Notes: a model not told the origin generated them from the letters alone. Positions 30,050 through 41,598 are shown, counted from the first letter of the stretch. The stretch is 64,000 nucleotides of DNA from Nostoc carneum NIES-2107 (GCA_002368155.1 AP018180.1:1-64000), one strand, 5' to 3'. Translations and numbers: made by a program.

Positions 30050-30526
30050 CTATTTTTGAATCTCCATTTGAGAAATTAGAGATTCTTTTTTAGTTTTGCC
30101 GCAAGGTTCAGCACTTTGGCAATCACTGACTGACTCAATTTTATAACTTAAACTGACTTTTTTATTTAAAAATATTTCTGGTTTTTCGCATACTTCAAAG
30201 GTAGCGCCCAAATTATGTTCAGTTCCCTTTTCATCAACTAAGGTAACGTAGCATTTTAAATCGCCATTTACCATTTCTTTAACCGTGCCAATTTGCGGCT
30301 GTGGTGTTTCAGATGTCTCAGCTTCATCACTTTTGGCTTGGCTATGAGATTTTTTATTCGTAGCTTCTATTTTATTTTCTGTAGTTGCGGAAGTTGTTTT
30401 TACAGTTTCCGTTTTTGTAGGTGCTTGTTCTGAAGTTTCCTTGGCACTATCACTGGCTGCATTACTGCAACTAGTAATCCAAATAGAGCAAAGAACTACC
30501 GCAATTGTTGTGGCTAGCTTTTTCAT
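30050..30526 (-). CDS. small lipoprotein of unknown function
   Basis: Protein of 158 residues. The N-terminal signal MKKLATTIAVVLCSIWITSC has a positively charged start, a hydrophobic core and a lipobox-like ITSC, so it should be exported and lipid-anchored at Cys20. A low-complexity Thr/Glu/Lys/Ser spacer (about 25-80) leads to a C-terminal domain of about 75 residues (about 82-158) that starts PQIGTVKEMVNGDLKCYVTLVD. That domain has four Cys (including CYV, CEKP, CQSAEPC) that could form two disulfides. I do not recognise the family. It stands alone between spacers. Confidence 0.75.
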   Translation of the reverse strand: MKKLATTIAVVLCSIWITSCSNAASDSAKETSEQAPTKTETVKTTSATTENKIEATNKKSHSQAKSDEAETSETPQPQIGTVKEMVNGDLKCYVTLVDEKGTEHNLGATFEVCEKPEIFLNKKVSLSYKIESVSDCQSAEPCGKTKKESLISQMEIQK

Positions 30527-30691
30527 AAGTGTAAATTGAAAGTACTGCTATTAGGCTGATTTCACACCTATAAAAAATTCTATGTAAAATTTTTAATAGT
30601 GTGAAATCTTACATCTAGATTAACTAAAGCTTTTTAGCAAAACTTCCGTGCTAATACAGCTATAGTACATAAAGATTTAATGTTTAAAAAT

Positions 30692-31768
30692 TTACACTGC
30701 TTGCTTGACTTGAGATTTTACTAATTCGCTAGGAGCAAAGGCACCATTTTCTGTAATGATGGCTGTAATTAACTCTGCTGGGGTAACATCAAAAGCTGGA
30801 TTATAAAAGTCCACCCCTGAAGGCGTAAGAATAGTATCACCTACTTGATAAATTTCTGCAGGATTTCGTTCCTCAATCGGAATTTGGCTACCATCAGATA
30901 ATGCAAAATCAACAGTAGATAAAGGCGCAGCCACAAAGAAAGGAATATTATGTGCTTTAGCTGCGATCGCTACACTATATGTACCTATTTTATTGGCGGT
31001 ATCACCGTTAGCTGCAATTCTATCAGCACCAACAACCACAGCATGAATTAAACCCTGTTTCATGCAATGGGCTGCCATGTTATCAGTAATTACTGTCACG
31101 GGAATTCCTTCTTGCACGCATTCCCAAGCTGTGAGTTTGGCACCTTGCAAGCGGGGACGGGTTTCGTCAGCAAACACTCGCGCTAAACGCCCTTCTCGCC
31201 AAGCGGAACGCACCACACCCAAAGCTGTACCGTAACCAGCCGTAGCCAACGCCCCAGCATTACAGTGAGTCAAAATTGTCAATTTTTCGGGATTTTTCGG
31301 CAATACTACCAACCCATGATCACCAATCGCCTGACAAGTTTGTAAATCTTCAGCATGAATAGCTTGAGCCGTTTCCAAGAGATTTTGTTTAAGTTCTGCT
31401 ACGCTTCCCAAGTTTTCATAAGCAGTTTTCATCATGCGGCTAATTGCCCAAAATAAATTTACTGCTGTGGGGCGAGTAGAACGCAACAATTGAGCAACTT
31501 GTTCTAAACGCTGCAAAAATTCCTGACGGTTGCTGGTTTCAATTTCCCTCGCACCCAGATAGATACCGTATGCAGCAGCAACTCCAATTGCTGGCGCACC
31601 GCGAACAATCATAGTTTTAATTGCCCACGCCATATCTTCGCTGCGGTGAATTTCTACAAAAGCATACTCATTAGGCAAGCGGGTTTGATCGATTAATGAT
31701 ACTGTGTCGTCATGCCAAATAATTGGATAAACCTGGTTTTGAGAATTTGTCACTTTGCTTTGCTCCAA
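30692..31768 (-). CDS. mtnA: S-methyl-5-thioribose-1-phosphate isomerase
   Basis: Methionine-salvage enzyme converting methylthioribose 1-phosphate to methylthioribulose 1-phosphate. The 358-residue length is normal. Motifs seen are [16 protein letters not shown], the catalytic Cys in [30 protein letters not shown], and the catalytic Asp in [19 protein letters not shown]. The ATG at 31768 is the start. No other salvage-pathway gene is adjacent. The pathway links to metK in this window only functionally, through recycling of S-adenosylmethionine by-products. Confidence 0.95.
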   Translation of the reverse strand: MEQSKVTNSQNQVYPIIWHDDTVSLIDQTRLPNEYAFVEIHRSEDMAWAIKTMIVRGAPAIGVAAAYGIYLGAREIETSNRQEFLQRLEQVAQLLRSTRPTAVNLFWAISRMMKTAYENLGSVAELKQNLLETAQAIHAEDLQTCQAIGDHGLVVLPKNPEKLTILTHCNAGALATAGYGTALGVVRSAWREGRLARVFADETRPRLQGAKLTAWECVQEGIPVTVITDNMAAHCMKQGLIHAVVVGADRIAANGDTANKIGTYSVAIAAKAHNIPFFVAAPLSTVDFALSDGSQIPIEERNPAEIYQVGDTILTPSGVDFYNPAFDVTPAELITAIITENGAFAPSELVKSQVKQAV

Positions 31769-32314
31769 ACTTAAAATTTAAAAATCAAAATTAACAGTTC
31801 CCTGATGCACAAAATTTTGCTGTTAATGAAGCAACAAAACTGAGCAGCAATTTTTGGAGGGTGGGCATTGGTAGATATTTCGTTGCAACCCTGATGCTAA
31901 CTTTTGCTCAACCCGGTTAATGGAAAAAGGAAAGACAATACCTTTAACCCTTCCCCTTTACCCAAACCAAATTATGAGTGCAAAATACTCAACGAGTTGT
32001 ATTGCTACTCACTCTACTCTGCATATTTGAAAAATTAGCTACTAATTTTATCTCAATTCAGCCACTCAATACCCTCCTTGGTGAAGAGAAACCACCCTCA
32101 GCAATCCAGGTAATAGCCCAATTATCAATTACCCATTACCCATTACCAATTTTCATCTAAGTTAATTTTTCTAACACTCTGCCTTGATTATGTATCCGGT
32201 GTAAATAAAAACTGCTGTAATAATTCTGAAATCCTACAGCTTAATTCTCAAAATTAAGTTCAGGAAATTTGTTTGCATCTGAATTAGTAGATCAAGGATA
32301 CTCGGACTCTATTT
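31769..32314. other. spacer with short repeats
   Basis: Contains a CCCATTACCCATTACCAATT heptamer block near 32,125-32,155. A 60-codon plus-strand frame (31978-32160) ends inside those repeats and looks like chance. No RNA gene or clear terminator was seen. Confidence 0.5.
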
Positions 32315-33946
32315 ATGCAGTTATTCAAAATGTTCTGGAAAAGAACTAGCAAGAGGTATTATTACCCTCTACTATCTCTACTCCTAGCGGTCATATTAAT
32401 ATTTACTTCAGTCAGCTTCAGCCAAGCGCAAGAAGATAGCAGTACTAGCCAGCCACCTAATACCAACTCTACACCAATAGAGAATACATATACTCCTCAG
32501 CAACCTAGCAATGAAATGTGGAATGCGCCACTTGTGACCACAATTAGAAGCGTTAGCCCCAAGGAATTGTATATCAGCATTCCGCAATCACTTGTACCGG
32601 AAAATATTAATAACTACAACCAAGAAAGACTGAATTTAGTTATTACAGGCGATAATTTTCCCAAAATAGATAATCAAAGTAACAATAAAATTGCCGTCAA
32701 AATTGGGAATCCGCCTGATATTGCTACGACAACTAATATTAGAGTTGCAGATGATAGAAGAGCAATTTATGCAACTTTTAATAACGAGCAATTAAAAAAA
32801 TTAAGCAGAGGAGTACGCCCTGTAATTGTAGAAGTGGAAGGAAATGCCACTAATATAGACCCCTTAGTAGCTGGAGAGCAACTTCAGGTCACAGTCAAGC
32901 GTCCTGTGAGTGGGTTAACTACTTTCATTGTGTTTGCGATCGCAGCTCTGTTCACGTTCCTAATTATAGTCATCATCTATGTACTGGCTACAGAGTCGAA
33001 AAAATCAGACCTACCGCAACCAGTAAAAGAAAGCAATACAAGAAACTACAATTCCTTAGAGTGGTTGATTCTCGATCGCCAAAGCAATACCTTTAGTTTG
33101 GCACGCACCCAGTTTGTTTGGTGGCTGACTATTATTGTATTCGGCTATTTATTTCTCTTCATCGGCCGCGGACTGATTCAAGACATTTGGGAGTTTATTC
33201 CTTTATCAGGATTTGCCTATACCTTTTTAATTAGTTTAGTAACATTAGTTACAGCACAGGCAACTGCTGCCGTGCGTGGTAGTAAAGGTTCTGGGCAAGT
33301 AAATCCTGCATGGTCAGATTTAGTAGTACATGGTGGTGTAGTAGCGTTAGAACGCGTACAGCAGGTAGTTTGGAATCTAATTATTGGTGTTGCTTTTATC
33401 GTGATTCTTTTAGTCACCTATACCACTGCATCTTCCTTACCAAGCATCCCCTCGGAAATTTTAGTACTAATGGGTATCAGCGCCGGGGGTTACATCGGTG
33501 GTAAAGCAGTCCGCAAAGCTGGCCCCAATATTAGCCAAGTAGTGCTGTGGGGTGAACCAATAGACTGGAACACAAATCCTCAACTTACCGTAGCCGGAGA
33601 GCATTTTTCCCTAGCAGGGGGTGTAATTCTGCAAATGGTTTACTTAGACGAATCTTTGAATGAAAAACCGGAAACAAGAATTGAAATCAAACAAGACAAT
33701 GTTTATACCCTAGAGCCAGATCCGTTGAATCCTACGGAGTTTTGCAAAAAATTGCAAATCAATTTTAATGGTTTGAATGCCCTACCAGAGTATGAATGGT
33801 CAGCATGGCTACAAGAATTTGCTAGTAATTTTACAGATAAAAAAGTCAAAATTACTTTAATTAATGCTGATGGGCAGCGGGCTGTTTGGGATGGTTCCAA
33901 TCCTGTACCAGAAAGAAGAGATGCTCCCGCACTCCAAGCACCATAG
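32315..33946 (+). CDS. multi-pass membrane protein of unknown function
   Basis: Protein of 543 residues. An N-terminal signal or anchor helix (about 18-38, LLSLLLAVILIFTSVSF) is followed by an exported domain of about 170 residues with an IPT/TIG-like strand (LNLVITGDNFP). A helix (about 205-228), then several helices (about 260-400: WWLTIIVFGYLFLFIGRGL, FAYTFLISLVTLVTAQATAA, VVWNLIIGVAFIVILLV, and one more) follow. The C-terminal domain again has an IPT-like strand pair (PQLTVAGEHFSLAGGVI). The QFVWWLTIIVFG segment and the split topology suggest an envelope-spanning scaffold or transporter accessory. I do not recognise a named family. It stands alone between spacers. Confidence 0.8.
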   Translation: MQLFKMFWKRTSKRYYYPLLSLLLAVILIFTSVSFSQAQEDSSTSQPPNTNSTPIENTYTPQQPSNEMWNAPLVTTIRSVSPKELYISIPQSLVPENINNYNQERLNLVITGDNFPKIDNQSNNKIAVKIGNPPDIATTTNIRVADDRRAIYATFNNEQLKKLSRGVRPVIVEVEGNATNIDPLVAGEQLQVTVKRPVSGLTTFIVFAIAALFTFLIIVIIYVLATESKKSDLPQPVKESNTRNYNSLEWLILDRQSNTFSLARTQFVWWLTIIVFGYLFLFIGRGLIQDIWEFIPLSGFAYTFLISLVTLVTAQATAAVRGSKGSGQVNPAWSDLVVHGGVVALERVQQVVWNLIIGVAFIVILLVTYTTASSLPSIPSEILVLMGISAGGYIGGKAVRKAGPNISQVVLWGEPIDWNTNPQLTVAGEHFSLAGGVILQMVYLDESLNEKPETRIEIKQDNVYTLEPDPLNPTEFCKKLQINFNGLNALPEYEWSAWLQEFASNFTDKKVKITLINADGQRAVWDGSNPVPERRDAPALQAP

Positions 33947-34410
33947 GCATTGGGTTTAGGGAAAAGGGGAAAGGGTAAGGGTTAAAGGTATTTTCTTGCC
34001 CCTTTCCCCTTCCGCCTTTTCACCCTTAACTCAATACGCTTGGGTTAAGAAAATTAATTGATAACAAACCAAAAAACTAGTACTCTGGCAACCCAACTTT
34101 AAGGGCTAAAGAAACGAACCACGAAGACGCGAAGCACTCAAAGAAAGAGGAAAAGAAAGAACTAGAAAATTTGATGCATCTAGCAAAGTTAACTTGTCAG
34201 ACTACTAGTTACTTAACAAAAAAACCAAACAATAATTTTGGAGGGGGTTTGGGGGACGCAACCGTCACCCAATCGGGGGTTTGGGGGAGAATCCCCCAAT
34301 TTATCTGGCTTTTTTAATTAAGTGACAAATCAATCACTAATGAGCTTAACCCAAGCTTATTACCCCTTAACCCATCAGTAACAATAAATTCCAAATAATA
34401 TTTGATACCC
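33947..34410. other. spacer with degenerate repeats
   Basis: Contains AAGGGGAAAGGG purine runs, a CGAAGACGCGAAGCACTC repeat common in these genomes (about 34,110-34,140), and a duplicated GGGGGTTTGGGGGA unit at 34,241-34,300. No gene was seen. Confidence 0.5.
34241..34310. repeat. duplicated GGGGGTTTGGGGGA unit
   Basis: Two copies of GGGGGTTTGGGGGA are separated by about 30 bases, and the second is followed by a matching TCCCCCAA arm that can pair with it. Confidence 0.6.
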
Positions 34411-35700
34411 TTACAATACCCGTAGTAAGCTAGGGATGCTATCGATCGCGGACAATTCCCGAATTTCTGCCAAAGCTTGGCGAAAGTCCCCTTCTTTCAC
34501 ATCGTGGGTAACAACCACAATCTCAGCTAGTTCTCCTTGAAACCCAGTTTGGACAACAGATTCTAAACTAACGCCGTAATTGCCAAAGCAGGTACCTAAT
34601 TTACCAATCACTCCGGATTGATCTCTAGTTAAAAACCTGGTATAAAAACGAGTTACTAATTCGGAAATCGGGGCAATTTCACAGTAGTCTTGATGCCGAC
34701 AAGCTAAGAGAGGATTCGGGTTAGCTGTACTAGTTTTCAGCGTTGCTACTAAATGTAAGATATCTGATGTTACTGCACTAGCAGTTGCGCCAGCACCAGC
34801 ACCAGGCCCAAACAACATGACTTGCCCAATGGGTTCGCCTTCTACCAAAATGGCATTATACACGCCGTTAATGCTGGCTAAAGGGTGTGCTTTCGGCACT
34901 AAAGTTGGATGAACTCTTACAGATAGCTTTGAGCGATCGCTAGCATGAAGCTTGGCGATCGCTAATAATTTAATTACAAATCCTAATTTCTCCGCATAGG
35001 CGATATCTGTCTTACTGACTTGCCGAATTCCTTCTGCATAGACATCTTCGAGGTGGATGCGTCCACCAAAAGCTAAGGATGCCAAAATCGCAATTTTATC
35101 GCCTGCGTCTAAACCATCCACATCAGCAGTAGGATCGGCTTCCGCATAACCTAATCTTTGAGCATCAACCAATACATCCTCAAAATTGCTACCTTCTTGC
35201 TGCATCCTAGTGAGGATGTAGTTAGTAGTACCGTTAACAATACCTGTGACGGCGTGAATGCGGTTCACACTTAAAGATTGTTTGAGTGGTTGAATTACAG
35301 GTATACCACCACCAACTGCTGCTTCTAGCAAGACATAGACTCCAGCTTGATTAGCAGTGGTGAAGATTTCATCACCAAAACGAGCGATCGCAGCTTTATT
35401 AGCGGTAACTACATGTTTACCATTTTTTAAGGCTTGGAGAATTAGCGATCGCGCTGGTTCCAATCCACCCATGACTTCAACAACAATATCTACCGCAGGA
35501 TCGTTGACGATAGATTCTAAATCTGTAGTCACTACTCCCTCTGGTAGTTGTACCTCACGAGGTTTATCAAGCGATCGGACTCCCACACGGTAGATTTCTA
35601 CCTCCTGCAACAATGGGTTACGGTCAGTTGTATCTTGTAACAACTGTACTGTACCCGTCCCAACAGTTCCTAATCCTAGTATTCCTAGCTTCACACCCAC
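34411..35700 (-). CDS. hom: homoserine dehydrogenase
   Basis: Reduces aspartate semialdehyde to homoserine on the path to threonine and methionine. It has the Rossmann motif GILGLGTVGTGTV at the N-terminus, the catalytic-region GIVNGTTNYILT and EADPTADVDGLDAGDK (substrate-binding Glu/Asp), and a C-terminal ACT regulatory domain (about 350-429, GVIGKLGTCFGNYGVSLESV). Start: the frame is open back to an ATG at 35754, but that extension runs through a palindrome. GTG at 35700, giving MGVKLGILGLG, matches the usual length; a GTG at 35721 is also possible. It lies downstream of petH on the same strand. As I recall, the hom-petH-prk neighbourhood is conserved in Anabaena PCC 7120. Confidence 0.93.
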   Translation of the reverse strand: MGVKLGILGLGTVGTGTVQLLQDTTDRNPLLQEVEIYRVGVRSLDKPREVQLPEGVVTTDLESIVNDPAVDIVVEVMGGLEPARSLILQALKNGKHVVTANKAAIARFGDEIFTTANQAGVYVLLEAAVGGGIPVIQPLKQSLSVNRIHAVTGIVNGTTNYILTRMQQEGSNFEDVLVDAQRLGYAEADPTADVDGLDAGDKIAILASLAFGGRIHLEDVYAEGIRQVSKTDIAYAEKLGFVIKLLAIAKLHASDRSKLSVRVHPTLVPKAHPLASINGVYNAILVEGEPIGQVMLFGPGAGAGATASAVTSDILHLVATLKTSTANPNPLLACRHQDYCEIAPISELVTRFYTRFLTRDQSGVIGKLGTCFGNYGVSLESVVQTGFQGELAEIVVVTHDVKEGDFRQALAEIRELSAIDSIPSLLRVL

Positions 35701-35731
35701 AGATTTTGTACCAAATTTCACCAATAACAAT

Positions 35732-35760
35732 TGTAGGGTGAGCTGTTCGCCCACCCTACA
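35732..35760. repeat. inverted repeat between petH and hom
   Basis: TGTAGGGTG and CACCCTACA form a perfect 9-bp stem around an 11-base loop. It may end petH transcripts or be one of the dispersed hairpin repeats. No T tract follows on the petH strand. Confidence 0.6.
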
Positions 35761-35774
35761 AGTTATGTTTTGCT

Positions 35775-35838
35775 ATTAGTCATTTGTCCGTCGTCCTTTG
35801 TCTAAAACCAATAACTAATGACTAATGACTAATGACCA
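35775..35838. repeat. TCATTTGTCC / AACTAATGACT heptamer-type repeats
   Basis: Several ACTAATG heptamers directly follow the petH stop codon, with TCATTTGTCC-type units beyond them. Confidence 0.7.
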
Positions 35839-35841
35839 AAT

Positions 35842-37149
<1,308 letters not shown>

Positions 37150-37509
37150 TTAACCGTTTTTCAAAAAAAAACTTTTCCTATCACAAGCCAGCTTTAGTTT
37201 ACCGGATTTTCGCTTCACTAAACTGGCGTTCTAGGAAAGACGGCATCATCAATGTAATGCCTTGCTAAGTACACTCACCAAAGACATCCAGGCAGCGCAA
37301 AAACACACCTGTTCACCTTCTAAGTTAAAGGATTAGTCTTTTGGAGAATGTTAATAATGAATCAATTTAATGTTTTCTTCCTGAACTAAAACATCCCAAT
37401 AGGGAGATAGTGAGCTATTACCCAAAGGGCACTTCGCCATAGCAAACTCAGTATAAAGACAGTTTTGATAGGTAGAAGCCACCACTCATTTTGCCCTTAA
37501 AAGCCGCTA

Positions 37510-37659
37510 CTACGCTTGCCTGTTTGCGGCAGATATCTCCAGTAACACCAATCGCGGAAGCTTTGTTCCTTGTAGTTGGATTTCCCGGATTGCACCTTTT
37601 TTCTTCCATTCGACAGAAAACTTTTGTGCAACTTGCATAGAAAATGTTTTTAGTTGCAT
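37510..37659 (-). CDS. possible 49-residue conserved-looking small protein
   Basis: The ATG at 37659 has AGGTGA about 5 bases upstream. The product begins MQLKTFSMQVAQKFSVEW, contains EIQLQGTKLPRLVLLEIS, and has a balanced composition. A different 72-codon frame over the same bases (37448-37666) is rich in Cys and lacks a ribosome site, so this one is preferred. Function unknown. It may be a fragment or a real small gene upstream of petH. Confidence 0.4.
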   Translation of the reverse strand: MQLKTFSMQVAQKFSVEWKKKGAIREIQLQGTKLPRLVLLEISAANRQA

Positions 37660-38350
37660 TGCTCACCTGATCGGGAATAATTTCCCAACTAGGGTAAGTC
37701 TATCTGTAAAATCGAATGATACACGAAGAAATGAGTTAAGCATCTATATTAAGTTTTGCGTGATGTGATCCATCTGTCAACCTCTATCAATAGAGTTTCA
37801 GAGGCTCCGATTTGTATTTGATGATGTTCACAAAGCTACAACAATAATTTTTTGATGTAATTTAGTTGACTCATTCTTGAGATAGATATTAGCTATGAAT
37901 ATGTAGAGTCTTGCTCGCTCGCCAACAAAAATTACCCAATCTCAAAAAATTTCCGGCCGCAGAAAATTATACCTTATAAACTTGAATAATAAAGTTACAA
38001 ACTTTTAGCAGCCTTTGCTAGATAGCTTGATGGTGATGAATTAGGTGGCTTTTCAAATTAGTTACTAAATCATCAACATGATTAATGAACCACTAGATTC
38101 TTATTGACAGTAAACTTGTATAGAATAACCCCTTCTGTTAAAATCAAATATACCACTAGGATTAAATACTTACCAGCAACAAATTCATTTTAGACAGACC
38201 AGTAACAACTATTACTTGGTTAAATACCCGTCTGACTTCGTTATGGCGCTGTGGGTAGCAAGAACGCGGGATGAACCAATGGGGTAAACTCCTAGCTTCA
38301 AAATCTGCTGTGTGAAAAAATTTATTGAATTGACACATCTTTAGTATCTA

Positions 38351-38356
38351 GAGGAG
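38351..38356 (+). promoter_or_regulatory. ribosome-binding site of prk
   Basis: GAGGAG sits 4 bases before the ATG of prk and fixes that start. Confidence 0.6.
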
Positions 38357-38360
38357 ATTT

Positions 38361-39365
38361 ATGACAAGTAAGCCGGAACGCGTGGTACTAATTGGAGTAG
38401 CTGGAGACTCTGGTTGCGGTAAATCTACGTTTTTGCGTCGTTTGATAGATTTGTTTGGTGAAGAATTAATGACGGTTATCTGTTTGGATGACTATCATTC
38501 CCTAGATCGCAAACAGCGCAAAGAAACAGGAATCACCGCTCTTGATCCTAGGGCAAACAACTTTGACTTAATGTATGAGCAAATTAAAGCGCTCAAAAAT
38601 GGTCAAGCAATTGATAAGCCGATTTATAACCACGAAACCGGCATGATCGATCCGCCAGAACGGATTGAGCCGAATCACATTGTAGTGGTGGAAGGGCTGC
38701 ATCCTTTATACGACGAACGGGTGCGCGAGTTAATTGATTTCAGCGTTTATTTTGATATCAGCGACGAAGTCAAAATTGCTTGGAAAATTCAGCGCGATAT
38801 GGCAGAAAGGGGCCATCGCTATGAAGATGTCTTAGCGCAAATCAATTCCCGTAAGCCTGACTTTGAAAAGTTCATTGAGCCACAAAGAGAATTTGCTGAT
38901 GTGGTTCTGCAAGTATTACCAACTAACTTAATCAAAAACGACACAGAGCGCAAAGTTCTGCGAGTACGGATGCTTCAGCGCGAAGGTAAGGATGGCTTTG
39001 AGCCAACTTACCTGTTTGATGAAGGATCTACAATTCAATGGACTCCTTGCGGACGCAAGCTTACTTGTTCCTACCCCGGTATGCAACTGTACTACGGTTC
39101 AGATGTTTACTATGGTCGTTACGTCTCAGTATTAGAAGTAGACGGTCAATTCGACAATTTAGAAGAAGTTATTTACATCGAAACCCATTTGAGTAACACA
39201 TCCACCAAATACCAAGGTGAGATGACCCACTTGTTACTCCAGCACCGTGAATATCCAGGTTCCAACAATGGAACTGGTTTATTCCAAGTGCTAACAGGCT
39301 TGAAAATGCGTGACGAGTACGAGCGTTTAACAGCAAAGGAAGCCAAATTAGCAGTTCAAGTTTAA
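38361..39365 (+). CDS. prk: phosphoribulokinase
   Basis: Calvin-cycle enzyme phosphorylating ribulose 5-phosphate to ribulose 1,5-bisphosphate. The 334-residue protein has the P-loop GDSGCGKST at 15-23. The redox-regulatory Cys19 lies inside it, with its partner Cys41 in VICLDDYHS. A second pair, Cys230 and Cys236 (TPCGRKLTC), matches the C-terminal pair of oxygenic phototrophs. Thioredoxin reduction activates the family, and in the dark it is held with CP12 and GapDH. Length is normal, and a strong hairpin terminator follows. Confidence 0.97.
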   Translation: MTSKPERVVLIGVAGDSGCGKSTFLRRLIDLFGEELMTVICLDDYHSLDRKQRKETGITALDPRANNFDLMYEQIKALKNGQAIDKPIYNHETGMIDPPERIEPNHIVVVEGLHPLYDERVRELIDFSVYFDISDEVKIAWKIQRDMAERGHRYEDVLAQINSRKPDFEKFIEPQREFADVVLQVLPTNLIKNDTERKVLRVRMLQREGKDGFEPTYLFDEGSTIQWTPCGRKLTCSYPGMQLYYGSDVYYGRYVSVLEVDGQFDNLEEVIYIETHLSNTSTKYQGEMTHLLLQHREYPGSNNGTGLFQVLTGLKMRDEYERLTAKEAKLAVQV

Positions 39366-39391
39366 AACAGCAGTGTTTGTGTCAAAGCTTT

Positions 39392-39423
39392 GGGGGATGC
39401 TGAAGGGTATCCCCCTTTTTTTG
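39392..39423 (+). terminator. Rho-independent terminator after prk
   Basis: GGGGGAT (39392-39398) pairs with ATCCCCC (39409-39415) around a 10-base loop and is followed by seven T. Confidence 0.85.
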
Positions 39424-39604
39424 TGTTGCTCAAAACATTTTAGCCACAAGAAATTATATTTTTTCTTCTACCAACATTTAATACCAGTATAGTTTTTTAT
39501 AACTTAAGAAGACACTAACTATTTAATGTGTAAATATTGTTATGATTTCAGAAATTAGAGTAACTGAACTAAATCACTTGATTTAGTCAGCGAAGCACTC
39601 TTAA

Positions 39605-39621
39605 AAGGAGGAATGCCTTTG
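39605..39621 (+). promoter_or_regulatory. ribosome site that selects a TTG start for metK
   Basis: AAGGAGG at 39605-39611 ends one base before an ATG (39613), which is too close for normal initiation. It lies 7 bases before an in-frame TTG (39619), the usual spacing. The TTG start gives [11 protein letters not shown], the N-terminus I expect for cyanobacterial MetK. Confidence 0.65.
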
Positions 39622-40893
39622 TCTCGTCGATATTTATTTACCTCCGAGTCAGTTACCGAAGGACATCCAGATAAAATCTGCGATCAGATTTCTGATACGA
39701 TTCTGGATGCCTTACTGACACAAGACCCCACTAGTCGTGTGGCGGCTGAGGTAGTTGTTAATACTGGCTTGGTGCTGATTACTGGAGAAATCACCACTAA
39801 AGCCAATGTCAATTATGTCAATCTGGCTCGCCAAAAAATTGCGGAAATTGGTTATACCAATGCCGATAATGGCTTTTCTGCAAATAGTACCAGTGTATTG
39901 GTAGCATTAGACGAGCAATCACCTGACATTGCCCAAGGTGTGAACACTGCTCACGAAACCCGCGAACAGGATAGTGAAGAACTATTCGACAGCATCGGTG
40001 CAGGCGACCAAGGAATCATGTTTGGTTTTGCTTGTAACGAAACACCAGAACTGGTGCCCTTACCGATTTGTCTTGCTCATCGTATTGCTCGCCGCTTAGC
40101 AGCAGTTCGCAAAACAGGTGATTTAGCTTACCTACGTCCCGACGGTAAAACCCAAGTTACTGTAATTTATGAAGATGGGCGACCCGTAGGTATAGATACT
40201 ATCCTGATTTCCACCCAACATACAGCCACTATTGGGGAAATCACTGATGAAGAGGCAGTCCAAGCCAAGATTAAACAAGACCTCTGGACAGCGGTAGTGG
40301 AACCTGTGTTTGGTGACATTGACATCAAGCCAGATTCACAGACACGCTTTTTAGTCAACCCCACAGGCAAATTTGTGATTGGCGGCCCGCAAGGCGACTC
40401 TGGTTTGACAGGTCGGAAAATCATCGTTGATACCTACGGTGGTTATTCCCGACATGGCGGTGGTGCTTTCTCTGGTAAAGACCCCACCAAAGTAGACCGT
40501 TCCGCAGCTTATGCAGCTCGCTATGTAGCTAAAAACATTGTTGCTGCTGAGTTAGCAGAAAAATGTGAAGTGCAGCTAAGTTATGCCATTGGCGTAGCGC
40601 GTCCTGTGAGCATTTTTCTAGATACCTTCGGAACTGGCAAAGTCGATGACAATATCTTGTTGGAATTAGTCAAAAAGCATTTTGAACTACGTCCTGCAGG
40701 AATTATCCACGCTTTCAATTTACGTAACCTACCAAATGAAAGAGGCGGACGTTTTTATCAGGACGTCGCGGCTTACGGTCATTTTGGGCGGAATGATTTA
40801 GACCTACCTTGGGAACGTACCGACAAGGCCGACTTGTTAAAGCAAGCAGTTAACGAGTCACTGACAGCCGCGATCGCTCAAGCTCTTAAGTAA
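39619..40893 (+). CDS. metK: S-adenosylmethionine synthetase
   Basis: Forms S-adenosylmethionine from methionine and ATP. The 424-residue protein (TTG start at 39619; an ATG at 39613 would add two residues) has the family motifs [12 protein letters not shown] near the N-terminus, [12 protein letters not shown], and the metal/phosphate loop [25 protein letters not shown], together with [22 protein letters not shown]. Cytoplasmic, essential and of normal length. It has its own upstream spacer after the prk terminator and a very strong terminator of its own, so it is probably monocistronic. Confidence 0.96.
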   Translation: MSRRYLFTSESVTEGHPDKICDQISDTILDALLTQDPTSRVAAEVVVNTGLVLITGEITTKANVNYVNLARQKIAEIGYTNADNGFSANSTSVLVALDEQSPDIAQGVNTAHETREQDSEELFDSIGAGDQGIMFGFACNETPELVPLPICLAHRIARRLAAVRKTGDLAYLRPDGKTQVTVIYEDGRPVGIDTILISTQHTATIGEITDEEAVQAKIKQDLWTAVVEPVFGDIDIKPDSQTRFLVNPTGKFVIGGPQGDSGLTGRKIIVDTYGGYSRHGGGAFSGKDPTKVDRSAAYAARYVAKNIVAAELAEKCEVQLSYAIGVARPVSIFLDTFGTGKVDDNILLELVKKHFELRPAGIIHAFNLRNLPNERGGRFYQDVAAYGHFGRNDLDLPWERTDKADLLKQAVNESLTAAIAQALK

Positions 40894-40927
40894 ACTGGTG
40901 TAATATTCCAGAAAATTACTAAATAGA

Positions 40928-40973
40928 GGGGTATGAGTAAATTTTACGGGTTTACTCATACCCCTTTGTTGTT
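40928..40973 (+). terminator. Rho-independent terminator after metK
   Basis: GGGGTATGAGTAAA (40928-40941) and TTTACTCATACCCC (40951-40964) form a perfect 14-bp stem with a 9-base loop, followed by TTTGTTGTTT. Confidence 0.85.
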
Positions 40974-40979
40974 TGGGGA

Positions 40980-41125
40980 ATGTGGGGATTGGGGATTGGG
41001 GACTGGGGACTGGGGACTGGGGACTGGGGACTGGGTAGATGAGGCGGATGAGGAAGACAAGGGGACATAACAAATACCAAATACCAATTACCAAATACCA
41101 ATTACCCATTACCCATTACCCATCT
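40980..41125. repeat. heptanucleotide repeats (GGGGACT, then ATACCAA/TTACCCA)
   Basis: Six to seven GGGGACT/GGGGATT units (40,980-41,036) are followed by ATACCAA, TTACCAA and TTACCCA units (41,070-41,123). Frames read through them on both strands and are artefacts. Confidence 0.9.
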
Positions 41126-41598
41126 TGGAGAATCCATAAAATTGATGATAAGATTGGAAAACAGTTAGCCTGCCAAAAAAGAGCAGTGGTTTTAATACTT
41201 TTTGGTGTAGGAAGCTGGTTTAAAATGCTTTATCCATGTTGATGGAAGCTAATTGAAAGCGGAAGCAGGGTAAATTAGTTGCTGATCTGCCAACTCAAGA
41301 TAGCTGTAATCAACTTTTGTCAAAGTCAATCGATAGCAAAAATACGCTTAGAGGAGTGCATTTTCTTGAGGGAAACGCTTTTGCTAGTAAAAGCGATTTT
41401 TGATGACGTTAGTGTTGATATCTATAAGTCATAGAAAAATAACTTAAATATAATCTAAGGTCATGCCGATTATCTAATGAGCTATAATTTGCTCTTGTCA
41501 TAAAAAAAAGATAATTAAAGTGTTAATCACTAGTCAAATTGCTTGGAAAAATAGGGCTAATGTGATGATTTTTACAGGAGGGTAAGGAGATTTGAGTG
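41126..41598. other. spacer upstream of the histidine kinase
   Basis: AT-rich with no gene visible. An AGGAGGGTAAGGAG purine run at 41,577-41,590 supplies the ribosome site for the kinase. Confidence 0.5.

Noticed and set aside
31978-32160. 60-codon plus-strand frame between mtnA and the membrane protein
   Set aside because: It ends inside heptamer repeats and has no recognisable domain.
35701-35754. N-terminal extension of homoserine dehydrogenase
   Set aside because: The extra codons are supplied by an inverted repeat. The GTG at 35700 gives the normal N-terminus.
37448-37666. 72-codon minus-strand frame upstream of petH
   Set aside because: The 49-codon frame on the same strand has a better ribosome site and a more protein-like composition.
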